Assembly: GCA_038260095.1 (NCBI GenBank)
Contig: JBBSOC010000026.1
Location: 1-24,793 of the forward strand
Reading direction: 5' to 3'
DNA length: 24,793 nt
DNA from: QHCE01 sp038260095
GTDB taxonomy: Bacteria > Actinomycetota > Actinomycetes > Mycobacteriales > QHCE01
How positions within the stretch are numbered: the stretch's first letter is position 1; each line of letters starts with the position of its first letter. Below, piece by piece: positions 15,482-24,793 of this stretch. Under the pieces are notes generated by a model that searched no databases, was not told the origin of the DNA, and worked only from the letters and a program-made list of their open reading frames with translations. The translations under genes were made by a program, and so were the position numbers.

Positions 15482-15859
15482 TTAAACCGAGGGGATGGCT
15501 GGCATCGTAGATGCAGCGGCTTCCGCGGGTGAAATGGATTCGCAGACCAGAGAGTTGGAATTTAACTCCCGCAGCGCAACCGAGAGGGCCTTCTCTTGGG
15601 GACGGGTCTCCACTACTGGGCCGACGTATTCCAGCAAACCTTCGCTGAGCTGGCTGTAGTAGGCGTTGATTTGGCGGGCGCGCTTAGCGCCAATGATCAC
15701 CAACGCGTACTTTGAGCTCGCTTTCTCCAGCAGCTCGTCGATGGGAGGGTTAGTAATTCCAATAGGTGCAGCAATAGTTCCAGACACGAAAAGCTCCGCC
15801 TCAGGCAGGTAATTAAACGTTCTCGCCGGATGCGTCCGGCGAGATGGCGTGGGGCTCAC
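15482..15859 (-). CDS. rpoZ: DNA-directed RNA polymerase omega subunit
   Basis: This 125-residue protein contains the omega signature IDELLEKASSKYALVIIGAK followed by RARQINAYY, and a later helix ETRPQEKALSVALRELN. Omega clamps the C-terminal tail of beta-prime and aids assembly. An N-terminal extension of about 40 residues (RRTHPARTFNYLPEAELFVS) precedes the core, as in other actinobacteria. It starts at GTG 15859, overlapping the gmk stop as GTGA, so its translation is coupled to gmk. Confidence 0.95.
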   Translation of the reverse strand: MSPTPSRRTHPARTFNYLPEAELFVSGTIAAPIGITNPPIDELLEKASSKYALVIIGAKRARQINAYYSQLSEGLLEYVGPVVETRPQEKALSVALRELNSNSLVCESISPAEAAASTMPAIPSV

Positions 15860-16500
15860 GCAACGCTGTGACCAAACACAGCATGGGAGCCCGGCAGCGA
15901 AACTTCCGCAGCCTTAATTAAGTCTAGCAACTGGTGTGCGGCCGCGCTGACCTTCCCCGCGTAATTGACGATAGTGACATCAAATTCGCCTTCGGCGTCC
16001 AGCTCGGTCCGTGCCCGTTCCAACCGACGCGCAATAGCTGTCGAGCTTTCCGTACCTCGTCCACTGAGCCGAGCGGTGAGGTCCTGCCAGGAGGGTGGTC
16101 GAAGGAACACCAGCACAGCATCTGGCATCAGTGAACTCACCTGCCGCGCGCCTTCGAGATCGATCTCCAGCAACACGGGCATACCTGTGGCCAACATGCG
16201 TTCCACAGGTTCGCGAGGGGTGCCGTAGCGAGCGGTGGTGTACTGCGCCGACTCCAACAGCTCGTCCTCAGCGATCATCCGGTTAAACTCGGTATCGCTG
16301 ACGAAGTGGTAGTGCACGCCCTCAGTTTCTCCAACGCGCGCCGCACGAGTGGTTACCGAAACCGAGATCCAAACAGATGGATGTGTCCGGCCAATTTCGG
16401 CAACAACCCGCCCCTTCCCCACGCCTGACGGACCTGAAAGCACCGTCAGGCGTGCTCGCCGCGGCGAGGCAAGGGAAGAGATGGGGTCTTCACCGGCCAC
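15856..16500 (-). CDS. gmk: Guanylate kinase
   Basis: The 214-residue kinase converts GMP and ATP to GDP and ADP. Walker A is LSGPSGVGKGR at residues 21-31. The GMP-binding lid shows SVTTRAARVGETEGVHYHFV, then YGTPREPVERM, the acidic strand PVLLEIDLEGARQV, and RLSGRGTES in the adenine-binding region. The open frame reaches 16575, but that part overlaps mihF. GTG 16500, seven bases beyond the mihF stop and preceded by GAGAAG, gives a family-length product. It is coupled upstream to mihF and downstream to rpoZ. Confidence 0.95.
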   Translation of the reverse strand: MAGEDPISSLASPRRARLTVLSGPSGVGKGRVVAEIGRTHPSVWISVSVTTRAARVGETEGVHYHFVSDTEFNRMIAEDELLESAQYTTARYGTPREPVERMLATGMPVLLEIDLEGARQVSSLMPDAVLVFLRPPSWQDLTARLSGRGTESSTAIARRLERARTELDAEGEFDVTIVNYAGKVSAAAHQLLDLIKAAEVSLPGSHAVFGHSVA

Positions 16501-16507
16501 TGACTTC

Positions 16508-16831
16508 TCAGTTGCCGGCAGCGTCGAACTCAGCGAGCAAGGCACGCTTCTGATTCTCGCCCAGGCCGCGCACACGGCGGCTGTCGGCGATCTTCAGCTT
16601 GGTCATGGTTTGCTGCGCACGCACCTTGCCGATGCCAGGCAGCGCTTCCAGCACCGCGGAAACTTTCATCTTGCCAACCACCTCATCGGTTTTAGCAGGA
16701 TCCAAGATCTCAACCAGCGACATTGCACCGTGCTTGAGCTTGTCTTTCACCGCTGCCCGTGCCTTACGGGCCTCAGCAGCTTTTTCTAGGGCAGCAGCGC
16801 GCTGCTCGGGGCTTAGAATGGGTAAAGCCAC
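16508..16831 (-). CDS. mihF: Actinobacterial integration host factor MihF
   Basis: This 107-residue nucleoid protein begins ALPILSPEQRAAALEKAAEA and has a long basic helix (RKARAAVKDKLKHG), then MSLVEILDPAKTDEVVGKMK and the helix-hairpin DNA-binding region VLEALPGIGKVRAQQTMTKL. MihF compacts DNA and was found as a host factor for mycobacteriophage integration. The GTG start at 16831 has GAGGTG about eight bases upstream. It is the first gene of the operon leading to gmk, rpoZ, coaBC and metK. In the upstream 150 bases, TAGTAA (16895-16900) and TTACTA (16916-16921) form an inverted repeat and CATGTT occurs twice ten bases apart (16923, 16933), possible regulator sites. Confidence 0.96.
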   Translation of the reverse strand: MALPILSPEQRAAALEKAAEARKARAAVKDKLKHGAMSLVEILDPAKTDEVVGKMKVSAVLEALPGIGKVRAQQTMTKLKIADSRRVRGLGENQKRALLAEFDAAGN

Positions 16832-17056
16832 AGGTCACACCTCAGCAAATCATCGTTGAATACTGTATTGGTTAGTTGTTTACCGACACGCGTTTAGTAA
16901 CCATCTACACTCGAATTACTACCATGTTCTAGCATGTTTCACGCTTGTCGGCACTGGAGTACAACAGCTGCTCCCCCATTTATTGGGTGACACGCGATGA
17001 CGACACCGTATGAGGTCAAGCCAGTCAGGCTACCGTGCCCGACTCAACTCATATCC

Positions 17057-17254
17057 TCATGTACTACCGCACAGGCTTGTGATCTCTTGCATAGCCGCCT
17101 GCCGGAGCGCGGCCATGTTCGGCCCCGCTTGCAGCACCGTACGCGATACCGTAGATAGAACCGCGCGCAGCTACGGACCAAACACTACCGGCAAGTCCAC
17201 AGGCTTGGCGCCCTGGGCACCTATATCTTGTGTCAAAAAAGGACCACCCACACA
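17057..17254 (-). pseudogene. pyrF: Decayed C-terminal remnant of orotidine 5'-phosphate decarboxylase (pyrF)
   Basis: The minus-strand frame reads FLTQDIGAQGAKPVDLPVVF followed by GP, an in-frame TAG at 17171-17173, then LRAVLSTVSRTVLQAGPNMA and ALRQAAMQEI before a TGA at 17057. This is the end of the mycobacterial-type PyrF, in which VPGVGVQGG-like, LLPAVARE-like and VLRAGP segments occur in the same order and spacing. The catalytic Asp-Lys region that should lie upstream was not found; the sequence from 17255 to about 17330 in this frame is degenerate. The position between carB and mihF is where pyrF sits in mycobacteria. The function, making UMP from OMP, is lost at this locus. Confidence 0.8.
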
Positions 17255-17469
17255 AGAGAAACCATGAAGGTTGTACTCGGAGTTCGATGCTGCGGCATCG
17301 CTGCCGTAGCTAACTGAAGACGAAGCTGGCCGGGTGGCACCATCCATGAGCTCGGTCCAATCCCATGAACTCTCCGGATATCCTGCGACACAACGCAGTC
17401 ATATCCGCCCCGATAGTGCAGGTGTCCGGCTAGAGTGACCAGCGAACCTCGACACAGTAAGGACTGACA

Positions 17470-17856
17470 ATGGCTGACAGCGGAGAGCCCAGTATCCAGG
17501 CTGACCAGGGGCCTCTTAAAAGGGTCTTCCTCGGCTCGGATGTGGCGTGGTCGAACCCGCAAGTTATTGCATTACTGCACCTGGCAGGGCAGGCTCAGGC
17601 TCCGGTAGAGGTGCTTTGGTCTAAAAACACCTCTCTGGACTCTTTTCCAGAAGGAGATTACCGTTCAGTAGAGATTGTAGCGCGAGCACAAGTTCCCGGG
17701 GTGCCAGACGGAGCGCGGCAACATCTGCAGCCGCAAAGTGCTGATTCGCTGAGCCACCTATTTGAGGATGGAGAGGTGCCGGCTTTCCTCTGGCCGAAGT
17801 TCCGCCTGAATATAGCCACTGGGCTCGCGAGTATTGTCTACGGCAGGACCAAATAG
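17470..17856 (+). CDS. Hypothetical protein
   Basis: A 128-residue frame starting at ATG 17470, with AAGGAC eight bases upstream. It shows QGPLKRVFLGSDVAWSNPQ, then VIALLHLAGQAQAPVEVLW, an acidic middle, and FLWPKFRLNIATGLASIVYG at the end. No family is recognised and no signal peptide or clear membrane helix is seen. Its strand is opposite to the surrounding housekeeping genes, and base use is less GC-rich than in carA/carB, consistent with acquired DNA. The same frame stays coding-like after its TAG (see the next entry), so it may be only the 5' part of a broken gene. Confidence 0.55.
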   Translation: MADSGEPSIQADQGPLKRVFLGSDVAWSNPQVIALLHLAGQAQAPVEVLWSKNTSLDSFPEGDYRSVEIVARAQVPGVPDGARQHLQPQSADSLSHLFEDGEVPAFLWPKFRLNIATGLASIVYGRTK

Positions 17857-17874
17857 CTGCGGCAGAAAAGCTAG

Positions 17875-18360
17875 TCCAAAAGCAAAGGTTTAGACCCAAC
17901 CCGAAAAAATCTTGTTTTACTCTCGCACATCCATGAGCACTCAACTTTTGTGCCGCCTCCCGTGGAGGAGGAATCGGTTAGGTGCGCTCCGTGGCCGCCG
18001 ACGAGCTTTGGCCGTTTCATGAGCCGCATGCTGGCGGAACACCCTGAAGCCACCATTGCGGCGATGCACGACTATGGGCGTACGTTATTAGATACTGATA
18101 GTCGGACATAAACCGAGCTAGCAGAACTCACCAATCAGGCGTTTGAAGCGCTCCGCCAGACGCATGCCGGAGATATCGCTCAGTTCGAGACGGAGTTCCG
18201 GGCAGCAACGTCCCCGCCTGCTGGGCGAACTGACCCCGCCAGTGCGGCACCGCGGAAGGGGCGCCTCGCCGAGCTTGGCAGCCGTGTGCAAAGCGCCATG
18301 TGGAAAGTTCCGGGGCGTAGAGCACTCCCTAGGCGCGGAGGTCGAACTCGTCCGAAATAA
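17875..18360 (+). pseudogene. Stop-interrupted continuation of the hypothetical reading frame
   Basis: After TAG codons at 17854 and 17872, frame 1 continues with GLDPTRKNLVLLSHIHEHST and PWPPTSFGRFMSRMLAEHPE. A TAA follows at 18109, and then TELAELTNQAFEALRQTHAG, LAELGSRVQSAMWKV and a final TAA at 18358. No frame change occurs, and both parts have coding character. An ATG at 18019 could start a short product, but no ribosome site is seen. A gene broken by nonsense mutations is the simplest reading; function is unknown. The following 18361-18412 holds nothing recognisable. Confidence 0.5.
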
Positions 18361-18412
18361 CTACGTCGAATGCGAATCGCTCCGGCGCTTATGCCAGACT
18401 GTTGAGGCTCGG

Positions 18413-18847
18413 TTAGACGCGGACAACCACGATGCGTTCAGGTTTAGGCCGCTGCGGTTCCGCCGTCAGTAGGGCAAGGTCCTTGGGGTCGCTAGTGAGC
18501 AGCAGTACCGGACGTTCCAACGCTTGGGCAGTCGCCGCCACCACCGCGTCGATCGCGTGTCTGTGACCGGATAGCCCGGTAGTGCCAAGCAGCTCCCCGG
18601 CCCGGCGGGCCAGCTCAGCCGTCACAGGTACGACAACGATGCGTGATAGCACTCGGTGCGCAGCGGCGTCTTTAGCTCTGCCACGGAGGACCTCGGTGAG
18701 CGTGATCGCACTGACCATGACTCGGGCTTGCCGCTGGCGAGCGGACTCGAAATACGCGCGGGCGCCTGTTTCGTGTGCAGCGAGCTTAACCAAGCCCTCA
18801 CTATCGAGCAGCAGAGAACCCGCTGTTGCTACTCGGCGTCTGGCCAC
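18413..18847 (-). CDS. PIN-domain toxin, VapC family (second locus)
   Basis: A 144-residue PIN protein with Asp15 in LLLDSEGLVK, Glu52 in ITLTEVLRG, Asp100 in HAIDAVVAATA and Asp120 in LTSDPKDL, matching the four metal ligands of VapC nucleases. The basic N-terminus ARRRVATAG precedes the first strand. It starts at GTG 18847 and overlaps the end of the antitoxin gene by 19 bp. It is clearly distinct in sequence from the first VapC at 352-771, so it is a separate acquisition, not a duplicate. Target RNA unknown. Confidence 0.87.
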   Translation of the reverse strand: MARRRVATAGSLLLDSEGLVKLAAHETGARAYFESARQRQARVMVSAITLTEVLRGRAKDAAAHRVLSRIVVVPVTAELARRAGELLGTTGLSGHRHAIDAVVAATAQALERPVLLLTSDPKDLALLTAEPQRPKPERIVVVRV

Positions 18848-19083
18848 GCGGCGCGAGCCTTAACGAGTTCAGCTGTTGGCACAGAGCCGTGCTCGGCTTC
18901 CATGAGCCCGGAAAGTTCGGTTAAAAGATCGAGTTCAAGCTGCCGCTCTACCGCTCTGGTCACGTACTGGCTAAACGCGCCGCGTTCCACTCTTTGCTGG
19001 ATAGCCGCGGTGAGGCTCTCCGGCATCGACACGCTGACTTTGCGAGCTCGACCCGGCGAAGGCAATGTACTCAACGTACCCAT
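18829..19083 (-). CDS. Ribbon-helix-helix antitoxin partner of the second PIN toxin
   Basis: An 84-residue protein, MGTLSTLPSPGRARKVSVSM then PESLTAAIQQRVERGAFSQY and VTRAVERQLELDLL, with the short strand and two helices of a ribbon-helix-helix fold. The acidic tail MEAEHGSVPTAELVKARAAW is suited to bind the toxin. The frame is open to 19119, but ATG 19083 is chosen: it follows a TTGTGG/TAGCAT promoter-like pair with 17-bp spacing by seven bases and a perfect inverted repeat by nine. Its stop lies within the toxin gene, giving coupled translation. Confidence 0.83.
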   Translation of the reverse strand: MGTLSTLPSPGRARKVSVSMPESLTAAIQQRVERGAFSQYVTRAVERQLELDLLTELSGLMEAEHGSVPTAELVKARAAWPDAE

Positions 19084-19091
19084 GCAGAACA

Positions 19092-19108
19092 TGCTACCAG
19101 CGGTAGCA
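19092..19108. promoter_or_regulatory. Operator and promoter of the second vapBC-like operon
   Basis: TGCTACC, three bases, then GGTAGCA form a perfect 7-bp inverted repeat. On the minus strand it contains TAGCAT, a candidate -10, seven bases before the ATG at 19083, with TTGTGG 17 bases further upstream. A site overlapping the -10 is typical of antitoxin autorepression. Confidence 0.62.
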
Positions 19109-19140
19109 ACATGCCACAAGCGTTCAACCGACGCACGAAA

Positions 19141-19512
19141 TCACTTCTTCCGATGGGAGTCGGGCACCTGAGCGGTAACCTCGAGCAAACGCCGTAAAAC
19201 TTGCTCTAGTGCAGGTAGTTTCTCGGTGAGCATTTGCCAGACAAGCGCATCGTCAACTGTGGCGTAGCCGTGAATCAAAATATTCCGAAACGCCACGATG
19301 CGGTTTAGTTCTGGAATTTCCGCTGCGACTTCAGGAGCAACCTTCGATAACTGATTTAGCGCCTCGCCGACGATCTCAAATTGCCGTTCAACAGCTGAGC
19401 GCAGCAACGCATCCGCCTGATAGTTGGAAAATGACTTTTTCTGAGAAAAGTCATACAGCAGTTCTGCCGCATGCAACGCGTCCCAAATATATGCACGTTG
19501 ATCAGGTTTCAT
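19141..19512 (-). CDS. hepT: HEPN-domain toxin HepT
   Basis: This 123-residue all-helical protein has the HEPN motif R-X4-H-X-Y: Arg76, His81 and Tyr83 in RNILIHGYA. In characterised HepT toxins these residues form the RNase centre, and the Tyr is AMPylated by the MntA antitoxin. It begins MKPDQRAYIWDALHAAELLY. ATG 19512 is chosen over the upstream in-frame Met, because the longer version would reach deep into mntA. It overlaps the mntA stop by 11 bp. All motif residues are intact, so the system should be functional. Confidence 0.86.
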   Translation of the reverse strand: MKPDQRAYIWDALHAAELLYDFSQKKSFSNYQADALLRSAVERQFEIVGEALNQLSKVAPEVAAEIPELNRIVAFRNILIHGYATVDDALVWQMLTEKLPALEQVLRRLLEVTAQVPDSHRKK

Positions 19513-19810
19513 AGACTGGTACCCGTGTGTGCATGACGCGCTCCCGAAAGTAGGGATTTCGAATGCTGGTCGCACTGATGACATCTACCGAGCGAGCCAA
19601 AATCCGCTCAAGGCCCTCTTTCAATGAGAAATAGGTACTGAAATAGTCGAATCCTGGTCGGATGTCGAACTCGACGAGAACGTCTATGTCACTGGAATCT
19701 ACATTGAAACCATCTCCAAGAGCTGAGCCGAATACATCAAGCCGGCGCACACTAAGCCCACGACATAGCGCTACAACTTCAGGGCGATTAGACTCAATGA
19801 CTTCATTCAT
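19502..19810 (-). CDS. mntA: Minimal nucleotidyltransferase antitoxin MntA
   Basis: A 102-residue minimal nucleotidyltransferase with the motif Gly28-Ser29 followed by Asp41-x-Asp43 (VFGSALGDGF, DIDVLVEF), the Mg2+-ATP site of the family. By analogy with studied pairs it neutralises HepT by AMPylation. ATG 19810 is preceded by AGGGGTG at a good distance. The gene is the first of the pair and lies about 90 bases downstream of carB on the same strand. No inverted-repeat operator was found, consistent with an antitoxin that has no DNA-binding domain. Confidence 0.87.
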   Translation of the reverse strand: MNEVIESNRPEVVALCRGLSVRRLDVFGSALGDGFNVDSSDIDVLVEFDIRPGFDYFSTYFSLKEGLERILARSVDVISATSIRNPYFRERVMHTRVPVYET

Positions 19811-19900
19811 GCCACACCCCTATGGACTGTAATCGTCCCAGAACTCCGAATGGGCATCACAAATCTCATACTAGCTGGAACTCCGCACAGGCTGTTCACG

Positions 19901-23318
<3,418 letters not shown>

Positions 23319-23326
<8 letters not shown>

Positions 23327-23414
23327 TGAGGTACCCACCTTCCAAGAGATAGCCAGCTTCGTAGAAGTTGCCGATCAGGGGCACATCTCGGCGTCTGCTC
23401 ATCGGTGATGTCAT
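23319..23414 (-). CDS. Possible small protein between carA and carB
   Basis: A 31-codon frame starts at ATG 23414 (MTSPMSRRRDVPLIGNFYEA) and ends in GYLLEGGYLNA with TAA at 23319, so it overlaps the carB start by eight bases. GGTGAGGA stands just upstream of the ATG and could serve as ribosome site. The carB ribosome site GGAAGG lies inside it. Overlap and spacing suggest translational coupling between carA and carB, but a non-coding spacer is equally possible. No homology is recognised. Confidence 0.35.
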
Positions 23415-23422
23415 GTCGATCC

Positions 23423-24553
23423 TCACCTTGACCCCATCAGGGCTAAAAACCGGTCGAAGAGGTGTGCCGCATCGTGGGGCCCCGCCGCCGCTTCCGGATG
23501 GTATTGCACCGAGAACGCCGGAGCGTCCAGGCAGCGCAGCCCTTCGATTACGTTGTCGTTGAGGCAAACGTGGCTCACCTCGACCCGGCCGAACCCGGTC
23601 TCGGTGACCTCATCGATCGAGTCGGCCTTGACCGCGAATCCGTGGTTGTGCGAGGTGACTTCGACCTTGCCGGTCGCCCGGTCGAGCACCGGCTGGTTGA
23701 TGCCGCGGTGGCCGTAGCGCAGCTTGACGGTGCCGAACCCGAGCGCCCGTCCGAGTATCTGGTGCCCGAAGCAGATGCCAAACAGCGGTACCTTGCGACG
23801 CAGCACTTCGCGCGCGAGCTCCACCGGGTGATCGGCCATCGCCGGGTCACCCGGACCGTTGGAGAAGAAGACGCCGTCGGGCTCGACCTCCAGCAACCGA
23901 TCCAGCGTGCTGTCGGCGGGGAAGACGTGCACCTCGATGCCCAGCTCGCTCATCCGCTCCGGCGTGCTGCGCTTGATGCCGAGATCCAGCGCGGCGACGC
24001 GGCGCCGGACCGGCCCCTTGGCCGGCACCACGTACATTTCATCGGTGCTGACCTGGTCAAACAGCTGCGAGCCGGCCATCTCGGGGCTCTGCCGAACTCG
24101 CTCCGCCAACGCCTCCGGGTCACGTTCAACCGTGGAGATGGCCGCGCGCATCGCGCCGCGCTCGCGAAGGTGTCGAGTGAGCGCACGGGTGTCGATTCCG
24201 CTGATGCCCACCACCCCGTCACGCACCAGTCGCTGCTCGAGGCCGCCTGTGGAGCGCCAATTCGAGCTGACCGGAGAGGGATTGCGCACCACATATCCGG
24301 CCACCCAGATGCGGTCCGACTCATCGTCGTCGTTGACACCGGTGTTACCGATCTGCGGTGCGGTCATCACCACAATCTGGCGATGGTAGGACGGATCAGT
24401 GAGGGTTTCCTGGTAGCCGGTCATGCCAGTGTTGAACACCGCTTCACCGAAAGCCGCGCCGCGAGCGCCGTACGCTTCGCCGTGGAACGTCCGGCCGTCT
24501 TCTAAGACGAGCAGCGCGGGCCCACCGACAGGTTGCTGTACCGGGATGTTCAT
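23423..24553 (-). CDS. carA: Carbamoyl-phosphate synthase small subunit
   Basis: The 376-residue glutaminase subunit supplies ammonia to CarB. The N-terminal domain shows FHGEAYGARGAAFGEAVFNT and GMTGYQETLTDPSY. The class I glutamine amidotransferase domain has FFSNGPGDP, the nucleophile Cys261 in PLFGICFGHQILGRALGF, KLRYGHRGINQPV and HNHGFAV, and the catalytic His-Glu in QYHPEAAAGPHDAAHLF. Length is normal. The ATG overlaps the pyrC stop as ATGA, and carB begins about 100 bases downstream, so the three genes form one operon. All active-site residues are intact. Confidence 0.97.
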   Translation of the reverse strand: MNIPVQQPVGGPALLVLEDGRTFHGEAYGARGAAFGEAVFNTGMTGYQETLTDPSYHRQIVVMTAPQIGNTGVNDDDESDRIWVAGYVVRNPSPVSSNWRSTGGLEQRLVRDGVVGISGIDTRALTRHLRERGAMRAAISTVERDPEALAERVRQSPEMAGSQLFDQVSTDEMYVVPAKGPVRRRVAALDLGIKRSTPERMSELGIEVHVFPADSTLDRLLEVEPDGVFFSNGPGDPAMADHPVELAREVLRRKVPLFGICFGHQILGRALGFGTVKLRYGHRGINQPVLDRATGKVEVTSHNHGFAVKADSIDEVTETGFGRVEVSHVCLNDNVIEGLRCLDAPAFSVQYHPEAAAGPHDAAHLFDRFLALMGSR

Positions 24554-24793
24554 GAGGCTGGGGTCACCTTTCTTTGATCGGCGGTGCGGCCCTGATCGGC
24601 GGTAATCCGGCCACGCAGCATCGTGGTAACGATGCTTGCCGGGAACCGCATACCTTCGAACGGCGTATTCGTGGCAAGGCTGGCCGACTCCGAGCCCCGC
24701 ACCAACCAGGGCGCGTCGGGGTCCACTAGCACGAGCGTGGCCGGTTCTCCGACCGCGATCGGCCGGCCTTGGTCGGGCAGGTTAGCGATGGCC
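24550..24793 (-). CDS. pyrC: Dihydroorotase, C-terminal part (continues beyond the window)
   Basis: The last 80 residues of the enzyme that forms dihydroorotate are seen, reading AIANLPDQGRPIAVGEPATL, then VLVDPDAPWLVRGSESASLA and TNTPFEGMRFPASIVTTMLR. The GEPATLVLVDPDAPW segment and the NTPFEG motif are typical of the end of actinobacterial PyrC. The tail GRITADQGRTADQRKVTPAS holds a short duplicated ACCGCCGATCA. The start and the metal-binding residues lie outside the window. The stop overlaps the carA ATG by four bases; the mycobacterial small membrane-protein gene between pyrC and carA is absent. Confidence 0.93.
   Translation of the reverse strand, partial: AIANLPDQGRPIAVGEPATLVLVDPDAPWLVRGSESASLATNTPFEGMRFPASIVTTMLRGRITADQGRTADQRKVTPAS

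Noticed and set aside
23462..24505. 347-residue plus-strand open frame opposite carA
   Set aside because: It mirrors carA in GC-rich DNA; carA is certain and the antisense product has no motifs.

Overview
The window looks like the chromosome of a moderately GC-rich actinobacterium, probably a member of the Mycobacteriales. The evidence is the actinobacterial gene order pyrC-carA-carB-(pyrF)-mihF-gmk-rpoZ-coaBC-metK-priA on the minus strand, the actinobacterial integration host factor MihF, a PriA without helicase motifs, and frequent GTG starts with leaderless-looking promoters. The species cannot be fixed from sequence alone; a small-genome genus such as Lawsonella is only a guess.

Layout. 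1-321 is the 3' end of msrB. 352-1019 (minus) is a VapBC-type toxin-antitoxin operon. 1154-3773 is a zone of decayed genes around one intact TPR-like hypothetical gene: a frameshifted gene, the C-terminal part of an M55 D-aminopeptidase, the C-terminal part of a DUF4143 ATPase, and a stop-interrupted reading frame. 3883-5133 (minus) is an intact AAA/DUF4143 ATPase. Behind it lie three perfect 23-bp tandem repeats and a P1/S58 (DmpA/NylC-like) peptidase gene. A MarR regulator (minus) faces a secreted beta-propeller-like protein and a SAM methyltransferase (plus). A strong hairpin terminator separates these from priA (minus).

11381-12180 holds a small tautomerase and a two-gene toxin/HTH module. 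12295-16831 is the housekeeping run metK, a PmtA/KsgA-like methyltransferase, coaBC, rpoZ, gmk and mihF, read from right to left as mihF to metK. Between mihF and carB, where related genomes carry pyrF, there is only a nonsense-mutated C-terminal remnant of pyrF. The rest of that 3-kb gap holds a hypothetical gene, a stop-ridden reading frame, a second VapBC-like pair and an MntA-HepT pair. carB, carA and the end of pyrC close the window and form a tightly coupled pyrimidine operon.

The most interesting points are these: pyrF has decayed next to apparently intact carA and carB; carB carries an in-frame insertion built from palindromic repeats read in two different frames; priA has a smaller in-frame repeat duplication; three toxin-antitoxin operons seem to share a leaderless promoter with an inverted-repeat operator; and a single reading frame with three internal stops runs through 17470-18360.
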